DNA of 64,000 nt from Clostridia bacterium (GCA_017473435.1 JAFULG010000007.1:1-64000); one strand, 5' to 3'. Shown: positions 43,833-52,471, counted from the stretch's first letter. Translations and numbers: made by a program. The notes: generated by a model from the letters alone, not told the origin.

Positions 43833-44807
43833 ATGAACGAATTAAAGAACAAATCAACAATAATGATAATTATTGCTCTTATTGTTGTTTGCGGCGGTTC
43901 ATTTCTGGGAGTAAGGGCAATGAACAACAGCATTGATACAAAACCTACAGATGCTGTTGTGAATTACATACCCGATACAACTACAACGACAACCACAGCT
44001 CCTGTTATTGCAACGGGACAGCCCATTACAAATCTCAACAATCCCGCAACTCAACCCACGGCTACAACGGGAGGCATAAACCTTATCACCACCTTCCCCA
44101 TGGTGCCCGGCGGAACGACAACTGAACCGACAACGGCATATACAACCACAACAATGCCGACAACAGCTACAACAGCTCCCACAACTACAAGAGCTTTGTT
44201 TACAACAACAAAGCCTCAGTCCACAACACAGAAGAATGCTCTTTCCGACAGCGGACTTGCAGGCTATCTTTTCAACGCTGCGGGTGATTTCTTCTTTACT
44301 GCGGATGACCCTTGGCAGAGAAATTACGGCTATAACGAGGCATTTGACGTTGCAGCTCCCTTTGTTTCAATTTATATGGATACAATGAGAGCAAAGTTCC
44401 GTTATGATAACAGAGACTGGATGATACAGTTCTGGAAGGGTCAGTATGGACTTGCTTTCATCGGCTCTGAAATCGGTGTTTACACAAAGCCCCTTGACAG
44501 AACAGTTGATCATTACGATGCTGCAAATGATGATGATGCACTTTATATGGCTTGCACCTGCTACCGTAACGGACAGATTATCTTCTCAAGAGAGTACGGT
44601 AAGTACTGGTGGTGTACAGGATTTATTCCCGGTCAGCTCAAAAACTTCTCTGACAGAAGCGAGCTTGCAGTTAAGTGCAGAATTACAATGAAGGATTCAA
44701 ATATGCTTCTTGCTTTCTGTGATGCACTCAAGGCAAAGCCTAACAACCTTATTGAGGGTAAGCACTTTGCAGTAAGCGGTCTTGATGTGTTCATCACATG
44801 GCAGTAA
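43833..44807 (+). CDS. DUF4474 protein with Thr-rich linker
   Basis: The 324-residue protein has an N-terminal membrane anchor (about residues 8-28), a linker of about 110 residues dominated by Thr and Pro (TTTTTTAP, TTTMPTTATTAPTT), and a C-terminal DUF4474 domain (about 140-324) marked by DPWQRNYGYNEAFD, DWMIQFWKGQYGL, GVYTKP and YWWCTGFIPG. The domain lies outside the membrane; its function is unknown. A paralog is at 49309-50094. AGGAGG precedes the ATG. It follows ftsZ by 47 bases with no terminator seen, so it may be co-transcribed. Confidence 0.85.
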   Translation: MNELKNKSTIMIIIALIVVCGGSFLGVRAMNNSIDTKPTDAVVNYIPDTTTTTTTAPVIATGQPITNLNNPATQPTATTGGINLITTFPMVPGGTTTEPTTAYTTTTMPTTATTAPTTTRALFTTTKPQSTTQKNALSDSGLAGYLFNAAGDFFFTADDPWQRNYGYNEAFDVAAPFVSIYMDTMRAKFRYDNRDWMIQFWKGQYGLAFIGSEIGVYTKPLDRTVDHYDAANDDDALYMACTCYRNGQIIFSREYGKYWWCTGFIPGQLKNFSDRSELAVKCRITMKDSNMLLAFCDALKAKPNNLIEGKHFAVSGLDVFITWQ

Positions 44808-44857
44808 TGTAATTTTTATTACATAAATTCGAATTTGTAACAATTTTCTTTTAACTA

Positions 44858-44886
44858 TTGCATTTATATACTAAATGTAGTATAAT
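44858..44886 (+). promoter_or_regulatory. promoter of the surface protein gene
   Basis: TTGCAT-17-TATAAT. Confidence 0.68.
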
Positions 44887-44956
44887 GCAAATGTTATGGT
44901 GTATATTTACGGCTTTTTGCTGTTTATATAAATATTATGAAAGGAATGATTATTAC

Positions 44957-45793
44957 ATGAAAAAGTTTTTTGGTGTTGTCATTGCTGTTGTACTTTGCGT
45001 ATGCATGATGGCTCCTGCTGCTTTTGCTGCAAGTGAAACTGACGCTATCGTTGACGGTATCACAGGTCTTATCAGCGGCTTTGCTTCAGGTGATACAGAA
45101 AGTATCCTTGGTGAGCTTAACCTTGGTGAGCTTGATCTCGGCGGTCTTCTCGGTTCATTTATTGAAGATGAAATTGCAGCTGACGAGGCTGATCCTCAGA
45201 TTAAGTTTGAGCAGGCAATCCAGGGCGTACAGGAAGACATGTCCAAAAAAGGTCTTGATCTCAGCTGGCTTACAACAATTCTCGGCGAAGAAGTTGATGC
45301 TCAGGCTATCACAAGCGTATTCGCTGATTTTGATCCCGCTAACCTTCCTGACCTTCTTACCGTAATTTCCGAGTCAATCGGTTTTGCCGGTATTGATATG
45401 GCTAACTTTGACGCAAGTGCACTTGGTAACTTTGATATCACAACCCTTCTTGGCGGTGCTGATTCATCAAAGCCCACAGGTACAGCAACTGATGCTTCAA
45501 CAGACAACTCAATGCTTACCACAGACCTTATCACAGGTGTAATGGATGGCCTTAAGAGTGGTCTTTCAATGCTCGGTGTTGATGCAGACGCTCTTCTCTC
45601 ATCAATGTCAGACAACGAAATCATTAACTTCTTTGCAAACATGTACCTCGGCTTCCTTGGTGATGTTCCCGAGTCAACAACAGCTGCAAAAACACCTGAC
45701 ACAGGTGATACAGCAGATGTTGCAGTTGCAGCTATCACTCTCTGTGTAGCAGTTGCAGCAGCAGGTGTTTGTCTTAAGAAAAAGGAAGACTGA
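44957..45793 (+). CDS. secreted surface protein with xPxTG-type C-terminal anchor
   Basis: The 278-residue protein has a signal peptide (MKKFFGVVIAVVLCVCMMAP, cleavage after AFA), an acidic mature part rich in Gly, Leu, Asp and Ser that I cannot assign to a family, and a C-terminus TPDTGD - hydrophobic helix - KKKED. That layout is a sortase-type sorting signal with TPDTG in place of LPxTG, similar to NPxTG variants in this group. AAAGGAATG precedes the ATG; the longer frame upstream crosses the promoter and is rejected. Confidence 0.78.
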   Translation: MKKFFGVVIAVVLCVCMMAPAAFAASETDAIVDGITGLISGFASGDTESILGELNLGELDLGGLLGSFIEDEIAADEADPQIKFEQAIQGVQEDMSKKGLDLSWLTTILGEEVDAQAITSVFADFDPANLPDLLTVISESIGFAGIDMANFDASALGNFDITTLLGGADSSKPTGTATDASTDNSMLTTDLITGVMDGLKSGLSMLGVDADALLSSMSDNEIINFFANMYLGFLGDVPESTTAAKTPDTGDTADVAVAAITLCVAVAAAGVCLKKKED

Positions 45794-45855
45794 TATTCTT
45801 CCGGAGATACAGTCTTCCAATCTTCTATTTAACTTTTTTATAAAAAAGCTATATG

Positions 45856-45888
45856 AAAAGGCTCCCGTAAAAGGGAGCCTTTTTTCTG
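45856..45888 (+). terminator. terminator after the surface protein
   Basis: AAGGCTCCC and GGGAGCCTT form the stem, followed by TTTTTTCT. Confidence 0.9.
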
Positions 45889-45897
45889 CTAAAAAGA

Positions 45898-45950
45898 AAA
45901 GTTCTTTTGTTTCTTTTCTTACAAGAAAAGAAAGCCCGACCGGCGAGGTC
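45898..45950 (+). repeat. 3'-end palindromic element, copy 5
   Basis: AAAGTTCTTTTG, arms TTTCTTTTC and GAAAAGAAA, then GCCCGACCGGCGAGGTC. It lies after the terminator of the preceding gene, in the same orientation. Confidence 0.87.
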
Positions 45951-45971
45951 ATAAAACAATTATAATAAGCA

Positions 45972-46012
45972 AAGCCAACACGGAGTTTTTTGTGTTGGCT
46001 TGTTTTTTATTT
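45972..46012. terminator. second hairpin terminator
   Basis: AAGCCAACAC pairs with GTGTTGGCTT, followed by GTTTTTTA. Together with the neighbouring elements it fills the gene-free 45794-46096. Confidence 0.8.
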
Positions 46013-46030
46013 CTATAGATGAATTGATCA

Positions 46031-46090
46031 GACCAAGGGGCTTTGCCCCTTGAACCCCACAAGCTTTTGTAAAAGCTTGACCAAAACTTT
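46031..46090 (-). repeat. 'GGTCAAGCTTTT' 3' repeat, copy 1
   Basis: Minus strand: GGTCAAGCTTTTACAAAAGC (palindromic AAGCTTTTACAAAAGCTT), then GGGGTT and AAGGGGCAAAGCCCCTT. It sits immediately downstream of the minus-strand dehydrogenase. A second copy is at 60070-60130. Confidence 0.75.
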
Positions 46091-46096
46091 TCTTGT

Positions 46097-47056
46097 TTAG
46101 TTTACCTTATTTACAGGATTTCCGCTTACAAATCCCTCAACATTACTCTTGAAAATGTTCATCAACCTTGTTCTTGCCTCAAGACTAGCCCAGGCAATGT
46201 GCGGAGTTATAACCGTTTTATCACTTGCCGCAAGGGGATTATCCGCCATAGGGGGCTCCGTTGAAAGCACATCAGCGCCCACACCTGCCAAAAGTCCCTT
46301 GTCAAGCGCTTTACTGACATCAGCCTCGTTAAGCACAGGACCTCTTGAGGTATTGATAATGTAAGCACCCTTTTTCATCTTTCTGATAAAGTCCATATTA
46401 ACAAGCCCCGTCGTGCTTTCCGTCAGAGGACAGTGCAGCGAAATAACGTCGGAGCTTGCAATTACCTCGTCGAGTGTCATAAAATCAACTGTGCCAAAGC
46501 CGTCGTAGCTCCTTGTGTTGGGTGAGTAGGCGATAACCTTCATTTTAAAAGCGTTTGCAATCGCGGCAACGGCAGAACCGATTTTTCCAAAGCCGATGAT
46601 ACCGAAGGTCTTGCCTGAAAGCTCAGTAAGAGGAGTTTTCCAGTAGCAGAAATGCTCACTTCTTGCCCATTCGCCGTCCTTTACGCTCTTATCGTGTAAA
46701 GCAACACTGTTTACCATCTCAAGTAAAAGTGCAAAAACAAGCTGTGCAACTCCGTCTGTGCTGTAAGCAGGAATGTTTGAAACGGCAATACCGAGTCTTG
46801 ATGCTGCTTCAATATCTATAACGTTGTAACCCGTTGCAAGGGTTGAAATATATTTTGCCTTGGGAAGGCTTTCAAGGGTTTTCGCTGAAAGGGGAGTTTT
46901 ATTCGTTACAATGATTTCACAATCCTTCGCTCTGTCAATAATAAGTTCGTCGGGAGTTTTATCGTATACAGTGTATTCGTCAACAAGATCCTTGAGCCAG
47001 TCCCATCTGAGATCTCCCGGGTTTTCCGTGTATCCGTCAAGTATTACAAGCCTCAT
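46097..47056 (-). CDS. D-2-hydroxyacid dehydrogenase
   Basis: The 319-residue NAD-dependent enzyme has the family Rossmann motif GIIGFGKIGSAVA and catalytic residues in NTSRGPVLNEAD (Arg), the following Glu, and the His of TPHIAWAS. It resembles glycerate dehydrogenase/hydroxypyruvate reductase, but lactate or phosphoglycerate analogues are possible. AGGAGG precedes the ATG. Monocistronic and convergent with the surface protein gene. Confidence 0.88.
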   Translation of the reverse strand: MRLVILDGYTENPGDLRWDWLKDLVDEYTVYDKTPDELIIDRAKDCEIIVTNKTPLSAKTLESLPKAKYISTLATGYNVIDIEAASRLGIAVSNIPAYSTDGVAQLVFALLLEMVNSVALHDKSVKDGEWARSEHFCYWKTPLTELSGKTFGIIGFGKIGSAVAAIANAFKMKVIAYSPNTRSYDGFGTVDFMTLDEVIASSDVISLHCPLTESTTGLVNMDFIRKMKKGAYIINTSRGPVLNEADVSKALDKGLLAGVGADVLSTEPPMADNPLAASDKTVITPHIAWASLEARTRLMNIFKSNVEGFVSGNPVNKVN

Positions 47057-47090
47057 ATATTTCCTCCTGAATTAATATAATTACACACGT

Positions 47091-47119
47091 ATTATAGCAT
47101 AAAGCTTATGTATTGTCAC
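47091..47119 (-). promoter_or_regulatory. dehydrogenase promoter
   Basis: Minus-strand GTGACA (47119-47114) and TATAAT (47096-47091), spacing 17. Confidence 0.65.
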
Positions 47120-47177
47120 CCCGGTATAAAAAAATTTCCCTATTTTGATAAATTTGACTTTTAAATTTAAAAAATCG

Positions 47178-47206
47178 TTGACGATTCCGTTAATTTATTA
47201 TACAAT
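47178..47206 (+). promoter_or_regulatory. promoter of the TVP38-galK operon
   Basis: TTGACG-17-TACAAT; the start site falls only about 10 bases before the ATG at 47219, supporting use of the later TTG start. Confidence 0.65.
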
Positions 47207-47236
47207 ATAGTTGACTATATGCAGGAGGAGAGAGGT

Positions 47237-47980
47237 TTGAAAAAAAGTAAATCCGGGTCTTATTCCCTCAAACTGTTGGCACTTATATGCTTTGCAGCTG
47301 TTCTCAGCCTACTTGTGCTTCTCAGAGTTTTCAATACCGAATCCTTTCTGAGGTGGTACAGCAGATATACCGAAAGCCTAAATTCCTTTGAATCATGGAT
47401 TGAAACCTACGGTGCGACGCCTCTGGCGGTTGTTATAATTCTTGTTAACTATGTGCTTAAGGCGGTGGTTCCCTGGTTCCCCGTATCCTGCATATGCGTT
47501 GCGAGTGCGGTTGTTTTCAAATGGTATGAGGCGCTTCTGATAAATCTTGTAGGCTTAAGTCTGCTGTTTACTCTTAAGTTCTTGTGGGGCAGACGATTCG
47601 GCGGCGGTAACGCTGAAAAAATTCTTATGAAATACGATAAGGCTCACAGGCTTGTAGATGAAAGCAAGCTCGGCTCCGGAATGGTACTGTTTTTTACACG
47701 CGTATTGCCAAGTATACCGCTTAATTCTGTCAGCTGTATTTACGGTACAACAGGAATGCCGTTGTGGAGATTTGTTCTTATTTCCGACGCCGGAGTTATG
47801 TACAAGGTAATATCTTATATAATAATCGGCAGAAACGTTTTTGACCCTGCCTCGGCAAATTTCATTGTTCCCTTCATTCCGCTGATATTTTTATCGGGTC
47901 TTATCTTCCTGAGCCTCAGCGGTGCCCTTAAAGAGAGAAAAGCAAAAAATAAAAGTTTTACTGATATAAAGAAAGGTTGA
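47237..47980 (+). CDS. TVP38/TMEM64 (VTT domain) membrane protein
   Basis: The 247-residue polytopic protein has about five to six membrane segments and the VTT/DedA-like core: KAVVPWFPVSCICVASAVVF and FFTRVLPSIPLNSVSCIYGTTGM. Related proteins are thought to move lipids between membrane leaflets; the specific role here is unknown. I choose the TTG at 47237 because AGGAGGAGAGAGG lies 6-18 bases upstream and inside the longer frame. The stop is 6 bases before galK. Confidence 0.82.
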   Translation: MKKSKSGSYSLKLLALICFAAVLSLLVLLRVFNTESFLRWYSRYTESLNSFESWIETYGATPLAVVIILVNYVLKAVVPWFPVSCICVASAVVFKWYEALLINLVGLSLLFTLKFLWGRRFGGGNAEKILMKYDKAHRLVDESKLGSGMVLFFTRVLPSIPLNSVSCIYGTTGMPLWRFVLISDAGVMYKVISYIIIGRNVFDPASANFIVPFIPLIFLSGLIFLSLSGALKERKAKNKSFTDIKKG

Positions 47981-47986
47981 TTAAAA

Positions 47987-49270
47987 ATGGCTACATTAAA
48001 CAAGATTAAGGAAATTATTGCACAAAGAGGTCTTGATGCTGAATTTTCCGCTGTTTACAAGCAGGAAGATTACGAGAATAACTATGCAAGATACCTCAAA
48101 ATTGCAGAAGATTTTGAAAGTATTTTTGAAAACGCAGGCGAAAGAGAAGTTTCCCTCTTTTCTGCACCCGGCAGATCAGAAATCGGCGGTAATCACACAG
48201 ACCATAACCACGGCCTTGTTCTTGCTGCAGGTATAAGCCTTGATGCGATTGCTGTTGCTTCAAAGAATGACGAGGGTATTGTAAGAGTGAAGTCAGCAGG
48301 TTATCCTATGGATACGGTAAGCTGTGATGAGCTTGAGCCCTGCGAGAAGGAATACGGCAAAAGTCAGGCTATTGTAAGAGGTATTGTTGCTCGCTTCAAG
48401 GAGCTCGGTTATAATGTGGGCGGTTTTGATGCTACAACATCTTCACAGGTGCTTTCAGGTTCAGGTCTTTCTTCCTCAGCCGCCTTTGAGGTGCTTGTGG
48501 GTACAATTCTCAATCATCTTTACAATGACGGCAAGGTTCCCATGCCTGAGATAGCTAAGATTGCTCAGTACAGCGAAAATGTTTACTTTGGTAAGCCCTG
48601 CGGCCTTCTTGATCAGATGGCTTGCGCAGTAGGCGGATTTGTATCAATCGACTTTGAGGATACCTCCAAGCCTGTTATCAATGCTATTGACTTTGATTTT
48701 GCAAAATCAGGTCACAGCCTTGTTATCGTTGACACAAAGGGCAGTCACTCTAATCTTACCGATGATTATGCAGCTGTAAGAGGTGAGATGGAAAGCGTTG
48801 CAGAATTCTTTGGCAAGAAGGTGCTTCGTGAGGTTGATAAGGAGGATGTTATCCGTTTTGCTGCAGATGTAAGCAAAAACCTCGGTGAAAGGGCTGTTCT
48901 GCGTGCTCTTCACTTCTATGGCGAAAACGAAAAGGTTATTGCTCAGACCGAAGCTCTCCTGAAGAATGACTTTGAATCCTTCAAGGAGCTTATTATAAAG
49001 AGCGGACGCTCATCATATATGTATAATCAGAATGTATACACCTGCAAGAACCCCACAAATCAGCCCCTTTCACTTGCTCTTTGCATAAGTGAACAGCTTC
49101 TTGAAGGCAAGGGAGCTTGGCGTGTTCACGGCGGCGGATTTGCAGGCACAATTCAGGCTTTTGTTCCTGATGAACTCGTAGGTACATACACCGATAAAAT
49201 GAAGAATATCTTCGGTGACGATAGCTGTTACGTTCTTTCAATCAGAAAGGGCGGCACAAAAGTATATTGA
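47987..49270 (+). CDS. galK: galactokinase
   Basis: The 427-residue GHMP kinase phosphorylates galactose at C1 for the Leloir pathway. It has the galactokinase start FSAPGRSEIGGNHTDHNHG (motif 1), GSGLSSSAAFEV (motif 2) and GGGFAGTIQAFVP (motif 3). The galT and galE partners are not in this window. AAAGG precedes the ATG. It lies between a TVP38 gene and a DUF4474 gene, followed by fucosidase. Confidence 0.9.
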   Translation: MATLNKIKEIIAQRGLDAEFSAVYKQEDYENNYARYLKIAEDFESIFENAGEREVSLFSAPGRSEIGGNHTDHNHGLVLAAGISLDAIAVASKNDEGIVRVKSAGYPMDTVSCDELEPCEKEYGKSQAIVRGIVARFKELGYNVGGFDATTSSQVLSGSGLSSSAAFEVLVGTILNHLYNDGKVPMPEIAKIAQYSENVYFGKPCGLLDQMACAVGGFVSIDFEDTSKPVINAIDFDFAKSGHSLVIVDTKGSHSNLTDDYAAVRGEMESVAEFFGKKVLREVDKEDVIRFAADVSKNLGERAVLRALHFYGENEKVIAQTEALLKNDFESFKELIIKSGRSSYMYNQNVYTCKNPTNQPLSLALCISEQLLEGKGAWRVHGGGFAGTIQAFVPDELVGTYTDKMKNIFGDDSCYVLSIRKGGTKVY

Positions 49271-49308
49271 TAGAAAGATTCTGTCAATGATTTAAAGGAG
49301 TTTGTTTT

Positions 49309-50094
49309 ATGAAAAGTTTTGCTAAAAGAGGACTTGCCTTTGTAATGGCAATGATTATGCTTCTTACTTCTTTCGGTACGGTATCTTTTGCCGCAGCTGA
49401 TAAGGCAAGTTCTTCAACAAAGGTTACGGCAACTGAGGAAAACACTCAGACAATCGATTGGAAGGCAGTTCTGATAAGCGTTATTGATTTTGTCAAGATG
49501 GTTTACCACAGAATTGAAACAGAGGATTATTACAGCGACGATATGGATAAAAGCGGAGTATTCGGTTTCCTTTATGAACCTAAGGGCGTGTATTTCTATA
49601 CCGCTGCAGATCCCTGGCAGAGAAATGTAGGCTACAACGAGATTTTTGATATTGTTGCACCTACAACCCTCATTAATTTTGAGACAAAGAGACTTCGTTT
49701 TGAATACGCTGATAAGGACTGGATGATTCAGATGTGGAAGGGACAGTACGGCTTGCTCTTCTACGGTGCAGAGGTCGGCGTTTATACAAAGCCGAAGGAA
49801 AGAGAGCTTGCACACTATGATGCAGCAAGTGATGAAGATATGCTTAAAATGGAAATGACCTTCAGCTATAAGCGTGACGGCAAGTGGGTTAAGCGTTTTA
49901 CCCGTCCCTACGATTCATACTGGTGGTGCACAGGCTTTCTTCCCGGCAATCTTGACGGTCAGTTCAATACCATCAAGGTTGATATGAGAATTACTGCAAA
50001 GAACACTGCAATGCTTTCAAAGATCAGAACAGCACTTTCTGCAAATAGTATTTCCTATGCTGTAAAAGGACTTGATGTTTACTTCGCTTATTAA
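49309..50094 (+). CDS. secreted DUF4474 protein
   Basis: The 261-residue protein has a signal peptide (cleavage after VSFA, near residue 28) and a DUF4474 domain with the same motifs as its paralog at 43833: DPWQRNVGYNEIFD, DWMIQMWKGQYGL, GVYTKP and YWWCTGFLPG. It lacks the Thr-rich linker and anchor, so it should be released. AAAGGAG precedes the ATG. The role is unknown; it is 12 bases ahead of the GH29 gene. Confidence 0.85.
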   Translation: MKSFAKRGLAFVMAMIMLLTSFGTVSFAAADKASSSTKVTATEENTQTIDWKAVLISVIDFVKMVYHRIETEDYYSDDMDKSGVFGFLYEPKGVYFYTAADPWQRNVGYNEIFDIVAPTTLINFETKRLRFEYADKDWMIQMWKGQYGLLFYGAEVGVYTKPKERELAHYDAASDEDMLKMEMTFSYKRDGKWVKRFTRPYDSYWWCTGFLPGNLDGQFNTIKVDMRITAKNTAMLSKIRTALSANSISYAVKGLDVYFAY

Positions 50095-50106
50095 TGAGGT
50101 GAAAAA

Positions 50107-51585
50107 ATGATTAAATCGGACGATATAAATTCCGCTCTTAAAAAAAGCTGGTGTACAGACAACGGCGGAAGAGAAAAGGACACCGAGGAAACGAAGCGTC
50201 TTATTTCAGTTGTTCCTGATGAAAGACAGCTGGATTTTCTTAAGCTGGAGTATTATAATTTCATTCATTTCGGTATAAACACCTTTTATAAAAGGGAGTG
50301 GGGTGACGGCAAGGAGGATATCTCCCGTTTTAACCCTGAGGAGCTTGATACTGATCAGTGGTGCGCTGTGCTTAAAGAGACAGGCAGTAAGGGTATAATC
50401 ATTACTGCAAAGCACCATGACGGATTTTGTCTTTTTGATACAAAGCATACTGACCACAATGTTATGAATACACCTTTCGGTAAGGACATTGTAAAAATGC
50501 TTTCAGAAAGCTGTAAAAAATATGATCTTAAGCTCGGTATCTATCTTTCTCCCTGGGACAGGCATGAGGAAAGCTACGGCACAGATGCTTATAACGATTA
50601 CTTTACAGCACAGCTTACGGAGCTTTGTAGTAACTACGGTGAGCTTTTCGCTCTGTGGTTTGACGGAGCCTGCGGTGAGGGGAAGAACGGCAAAAAGCAG
50701 GTTTACGACTGGGACAGATATTACAGCGTTATAAGGGAGCTTCAGCCGAAGGCGGTTATTGCTATCTGCGGTCCTGATGTCCGCTGGATAGGTAACGAGG
50801 CAGGTAAGGTAAGAGAAAGCGAATGGAGCGTTATTCCATCTGAAAAGGATGCTAATGCAAAGGTGATGGACAACAGCCAGCAGAAGGCGTCAGAGGCGAA
50901 AAAACTCGCTACGGTAAGTGAGACGGATGCCGATCTTGGCTCAAGAGCTGTTGTAAAGGATTTTGACAGCCTTGTTTTTAAGCCTGCAGAGGCGGATGTT
51001 TCCGTTAACTACGGTTGGTTTTACAATGATAAGAAATTCAGGCACGCAAGTAAGATGCGTAAAGCGGAGGAGCTTGCTGATATTTACTTTGGTACTGTTG
51101 GCAGTAACGCTTCACTTCTTATGAATGTACCGCCCAACAGGAAGGGACTCATTGATCAGAGGAACGTTGAACAGCTTAAGGCGTTCACGGCGCTTATTAA
51201 GGCACCCTTTGAAAACGAGGAAAAGCTTTTTGCATCAAATCTTATTTCTGACGGTCACAAATTAGCCCCTGAAGCTTTGTTTGAGGACGGCGAGGGTTAT
51301 ATGTTTCTTGACGGTGAAAAGGGAGTACATCTTGTTTTTGAGGGTGTTCTTAATCTTACGGCAATTACCATGAGGGAGAATCTTGCTTTCAGCCAGAGGG
51401 TTGAAGCTTTTGAGATTTACGCTTCAAAGGGCAAGGGTTTCACGAAGGTTTATGAAGGTACGGTTATCGGCTCTAAGAAGATAGTGCTTTTCAAAAAGCC
51501 GATCAAGGCAAGTGAGATTCTTATTGTTCCGACGGAATCGAGAGGTAATCCGGTGCTTAAGGATATAAGAATATTTAAGAAGTAA
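50107..51585 (+). CDS. GH29 alpha-L-fucosidase
   Basis: The 492-residue enzyme has the GH29 barrel: FIHFGINTFYKREWG, TAKHHDGFCLF, and ALWFDGACGEG with nucleophile Asp186. A C-terminal beta/F5-8-like region ends near residue 492. No signal peptide, so intracellular. It should release alpha-linked fucose from imported oligosaccharides; layout resembles the narrower-specificity GH29-B group, which is inference. GAGGTG precedes the ATG; it is in the same operon as galK. Confidence 0.9.
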   Translation: MIKSDDINSALKKSWCTDNGGREKDTEETKRLISVVPDERQLDFLKLEYYNFIHFGINTFYKREWGDGKEDISRFNPEELDTDQWCAVLKETGSKGIIITAKHHDGFCLFDTKHTDHNVMNTPFGKDIVKMLSESCKKYDLKLGIYLSPWDRHEESYGTDAYNDYFTAQLTELCSNYGELFALWFDGACGEGKNGKKQVYDWDRYYSVIRELQPKAVIAICGPDVRWIGNEAGKVRESEWSVIPSEKDANAKVMDNSQQKASEAKKLATVSETDADLGSRAVVKDFDSLVFKPAEADVSVNYGWFYNDKKFRHASKMRKAEELADIYFGTVGSNASLLMNVPPNRKGLIDQRNVEQLKAFTALIKAPFENEEKLFASNLISDGHKLAPEALFEDGEGYMFLDGEKGVHLVFEGVLNLTAITMRENLAFSQRVEAFEIYASKGKGFTKVYEGTVIGSKKIVLFKKPIKASEILIVPTESRGNPVLKDIRIFKK

Positions 51586-51592
51586 AACAAGA

Positions 51593-51649
51593 AAAGTTTT
51601 TTTGGTTATTTTTTTTTACAAAAAAAGTAACGCCGCACGGCGAGCGACA
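51593..51649 (+). repeat. 3'-end palindromic element, copy 6
   Basis: AAAGTTTTTTTGG, a T-rich/A-rich stem, then AGTAACGCCGCACGGCGAGCGA. It directly follows the fucosidase stop codon. Confidence 0.8.
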
Positions 51650-51658
51650 GAAACAAAT

Positions 51659-51700
51659 AACACCTGTTTCCTTTAAAATGGACTCAGGTGTTGTTTATTT
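51659..51700. terminator. bidirectional terminator
   Basis: AACACCTG and CAGGTGTT form a stem with a T-rich 3' flank between the converging fucosidase and XRE genes. Confidence 0.7.
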
Positions 51701-51703
51701 TAT

Positions 51704-51952
51704 TCATTTGTCTAATTTTAACAATTCTTCAGTTGTTACGTCAAACACTTTAGCAAAAGCAATTACCTCAATATCAGTAATGAATCTTTTACCTTGCTCA
51801 ATACGTTGAATTGCATTTTTGTCTATATCAATACCTACTAATTGCATTTTATCTGCAAGAGCTCTTTGTGAAATATTTTCTTTATTGCGAAAGTATGCAA
51901 TATTTTTTCCGCATATATTATTAAGTCCGTCAGGTGCTTTGTTTGTAAACAT
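51704..51952 (-). CDS. XRE-family helix-turn-helix regulator
   Basis: The 82-residue protein is essentially a single HTH_3 domain (KNIAYFRNKENISQRALADKMQL and a later VFDVTTEELLKL). It probably binds the palindromes immediately upstream, which overlap its own and the divergent promoter. GGGAT is a weak ribosome binding site. It could be an autoregulatory switch, a phage-like repressor remnant or an antitoxin-like protein; no toxin partner is apparent. Confidence 0.85.
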   Translation of the reverse strand: MFTNKAPDGLNNICGKNIAYFRNKENISQRALADKMQLVGIDIDKNAIQRIEQGKRFITDIEVIAFAKVFDVTTEELLKLDK

Positions 51953-51967
51953 AAAAATCCCTCATTC

Positions 51968-52040
51968 TTGACATTTAGTGCTTGTCAACAATGAAATTAT
52001 ATGTTATCATAAATAAAATATGACATTCACTAAATGTCAA
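51968..52040. promoter_or_regulatory. paired palindromic operators in the divergent promoter region
   Basis: Two palindromes share one core: TTGACA-N9-TGTCAA at 51968-51988 and TGACATT-N5-AATGTCA at 52021-52039. TTGACATTTAGTG and its exact complement form a 13-base inverted repeat between them. A plus-strand TTGTCA-17-TATCAT (51982-52010) and a minus-strand TATAAT (52001-51996) lie between, so each operator would cover one start site. Confidence 0.6.
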
Positions 52041-52084
52041 AGTACGAAGTTTAAACATTGTATCATCAAAACGGAGGCTTTATT

Positions 52085-52471
52085 ATGAAAAATATTGTTA
52101 AGTACATACTTTCGACCCTGTTTATCATATCACTTATCTGTAACGGCTTATTGGCTTTTTATCTTGTTCAGGAGAGAAAACCTCTTCCTTCGGTTATAAG
52201 GTTCGGCTATGATATGCACGATACCGTTATTTACTGCGAAAAATCTCTCGAAATAAACGCAATAACGCTTAACGATTCAGAAAACAGCTTTACAATAGGC
52301 AGTTCGAAAATTATATGCGGAGATGATTCCGTTTATTTTGAAAATGCAAACCAAAAAATCCGATTAGCAGATTATGAAGGTTGTGGTTTTGCAATTAACA
52401 GCGAGGGCGAGCTTTTATACAGTATGAACACGCCGGTCAAGAAACAGGAAAAGGTTTACATAACTCCCTAG
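52085..52471 (+). CDS. short membrane-anchored protein of unknown function
   Basis: The 128-residue protein has an N-terminal hydrophobic anchor (about residues 5-27) and a beta-rich soluble part containing several Cys and Gly (YCEK, IICGDD). I recognise no family. ACGGAGG precedes the ATG at 52085. It diverges from the XRE gene and may be its target. Its stop codon, TAG, coincides with the TA target duplication of MITE copy 2. Confidence 0.65.
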   Translation: MKNIVKYILSTLFIISLICNGLLAFYLVQERKPLPSVIRFGYDMHDTVIYCEKSLEINAITLNDSENSFTIGSSKIICGDDSVYFENANQKIRLADYEGCGFAINSEGELLYSMNTPVKKQEKVYITP

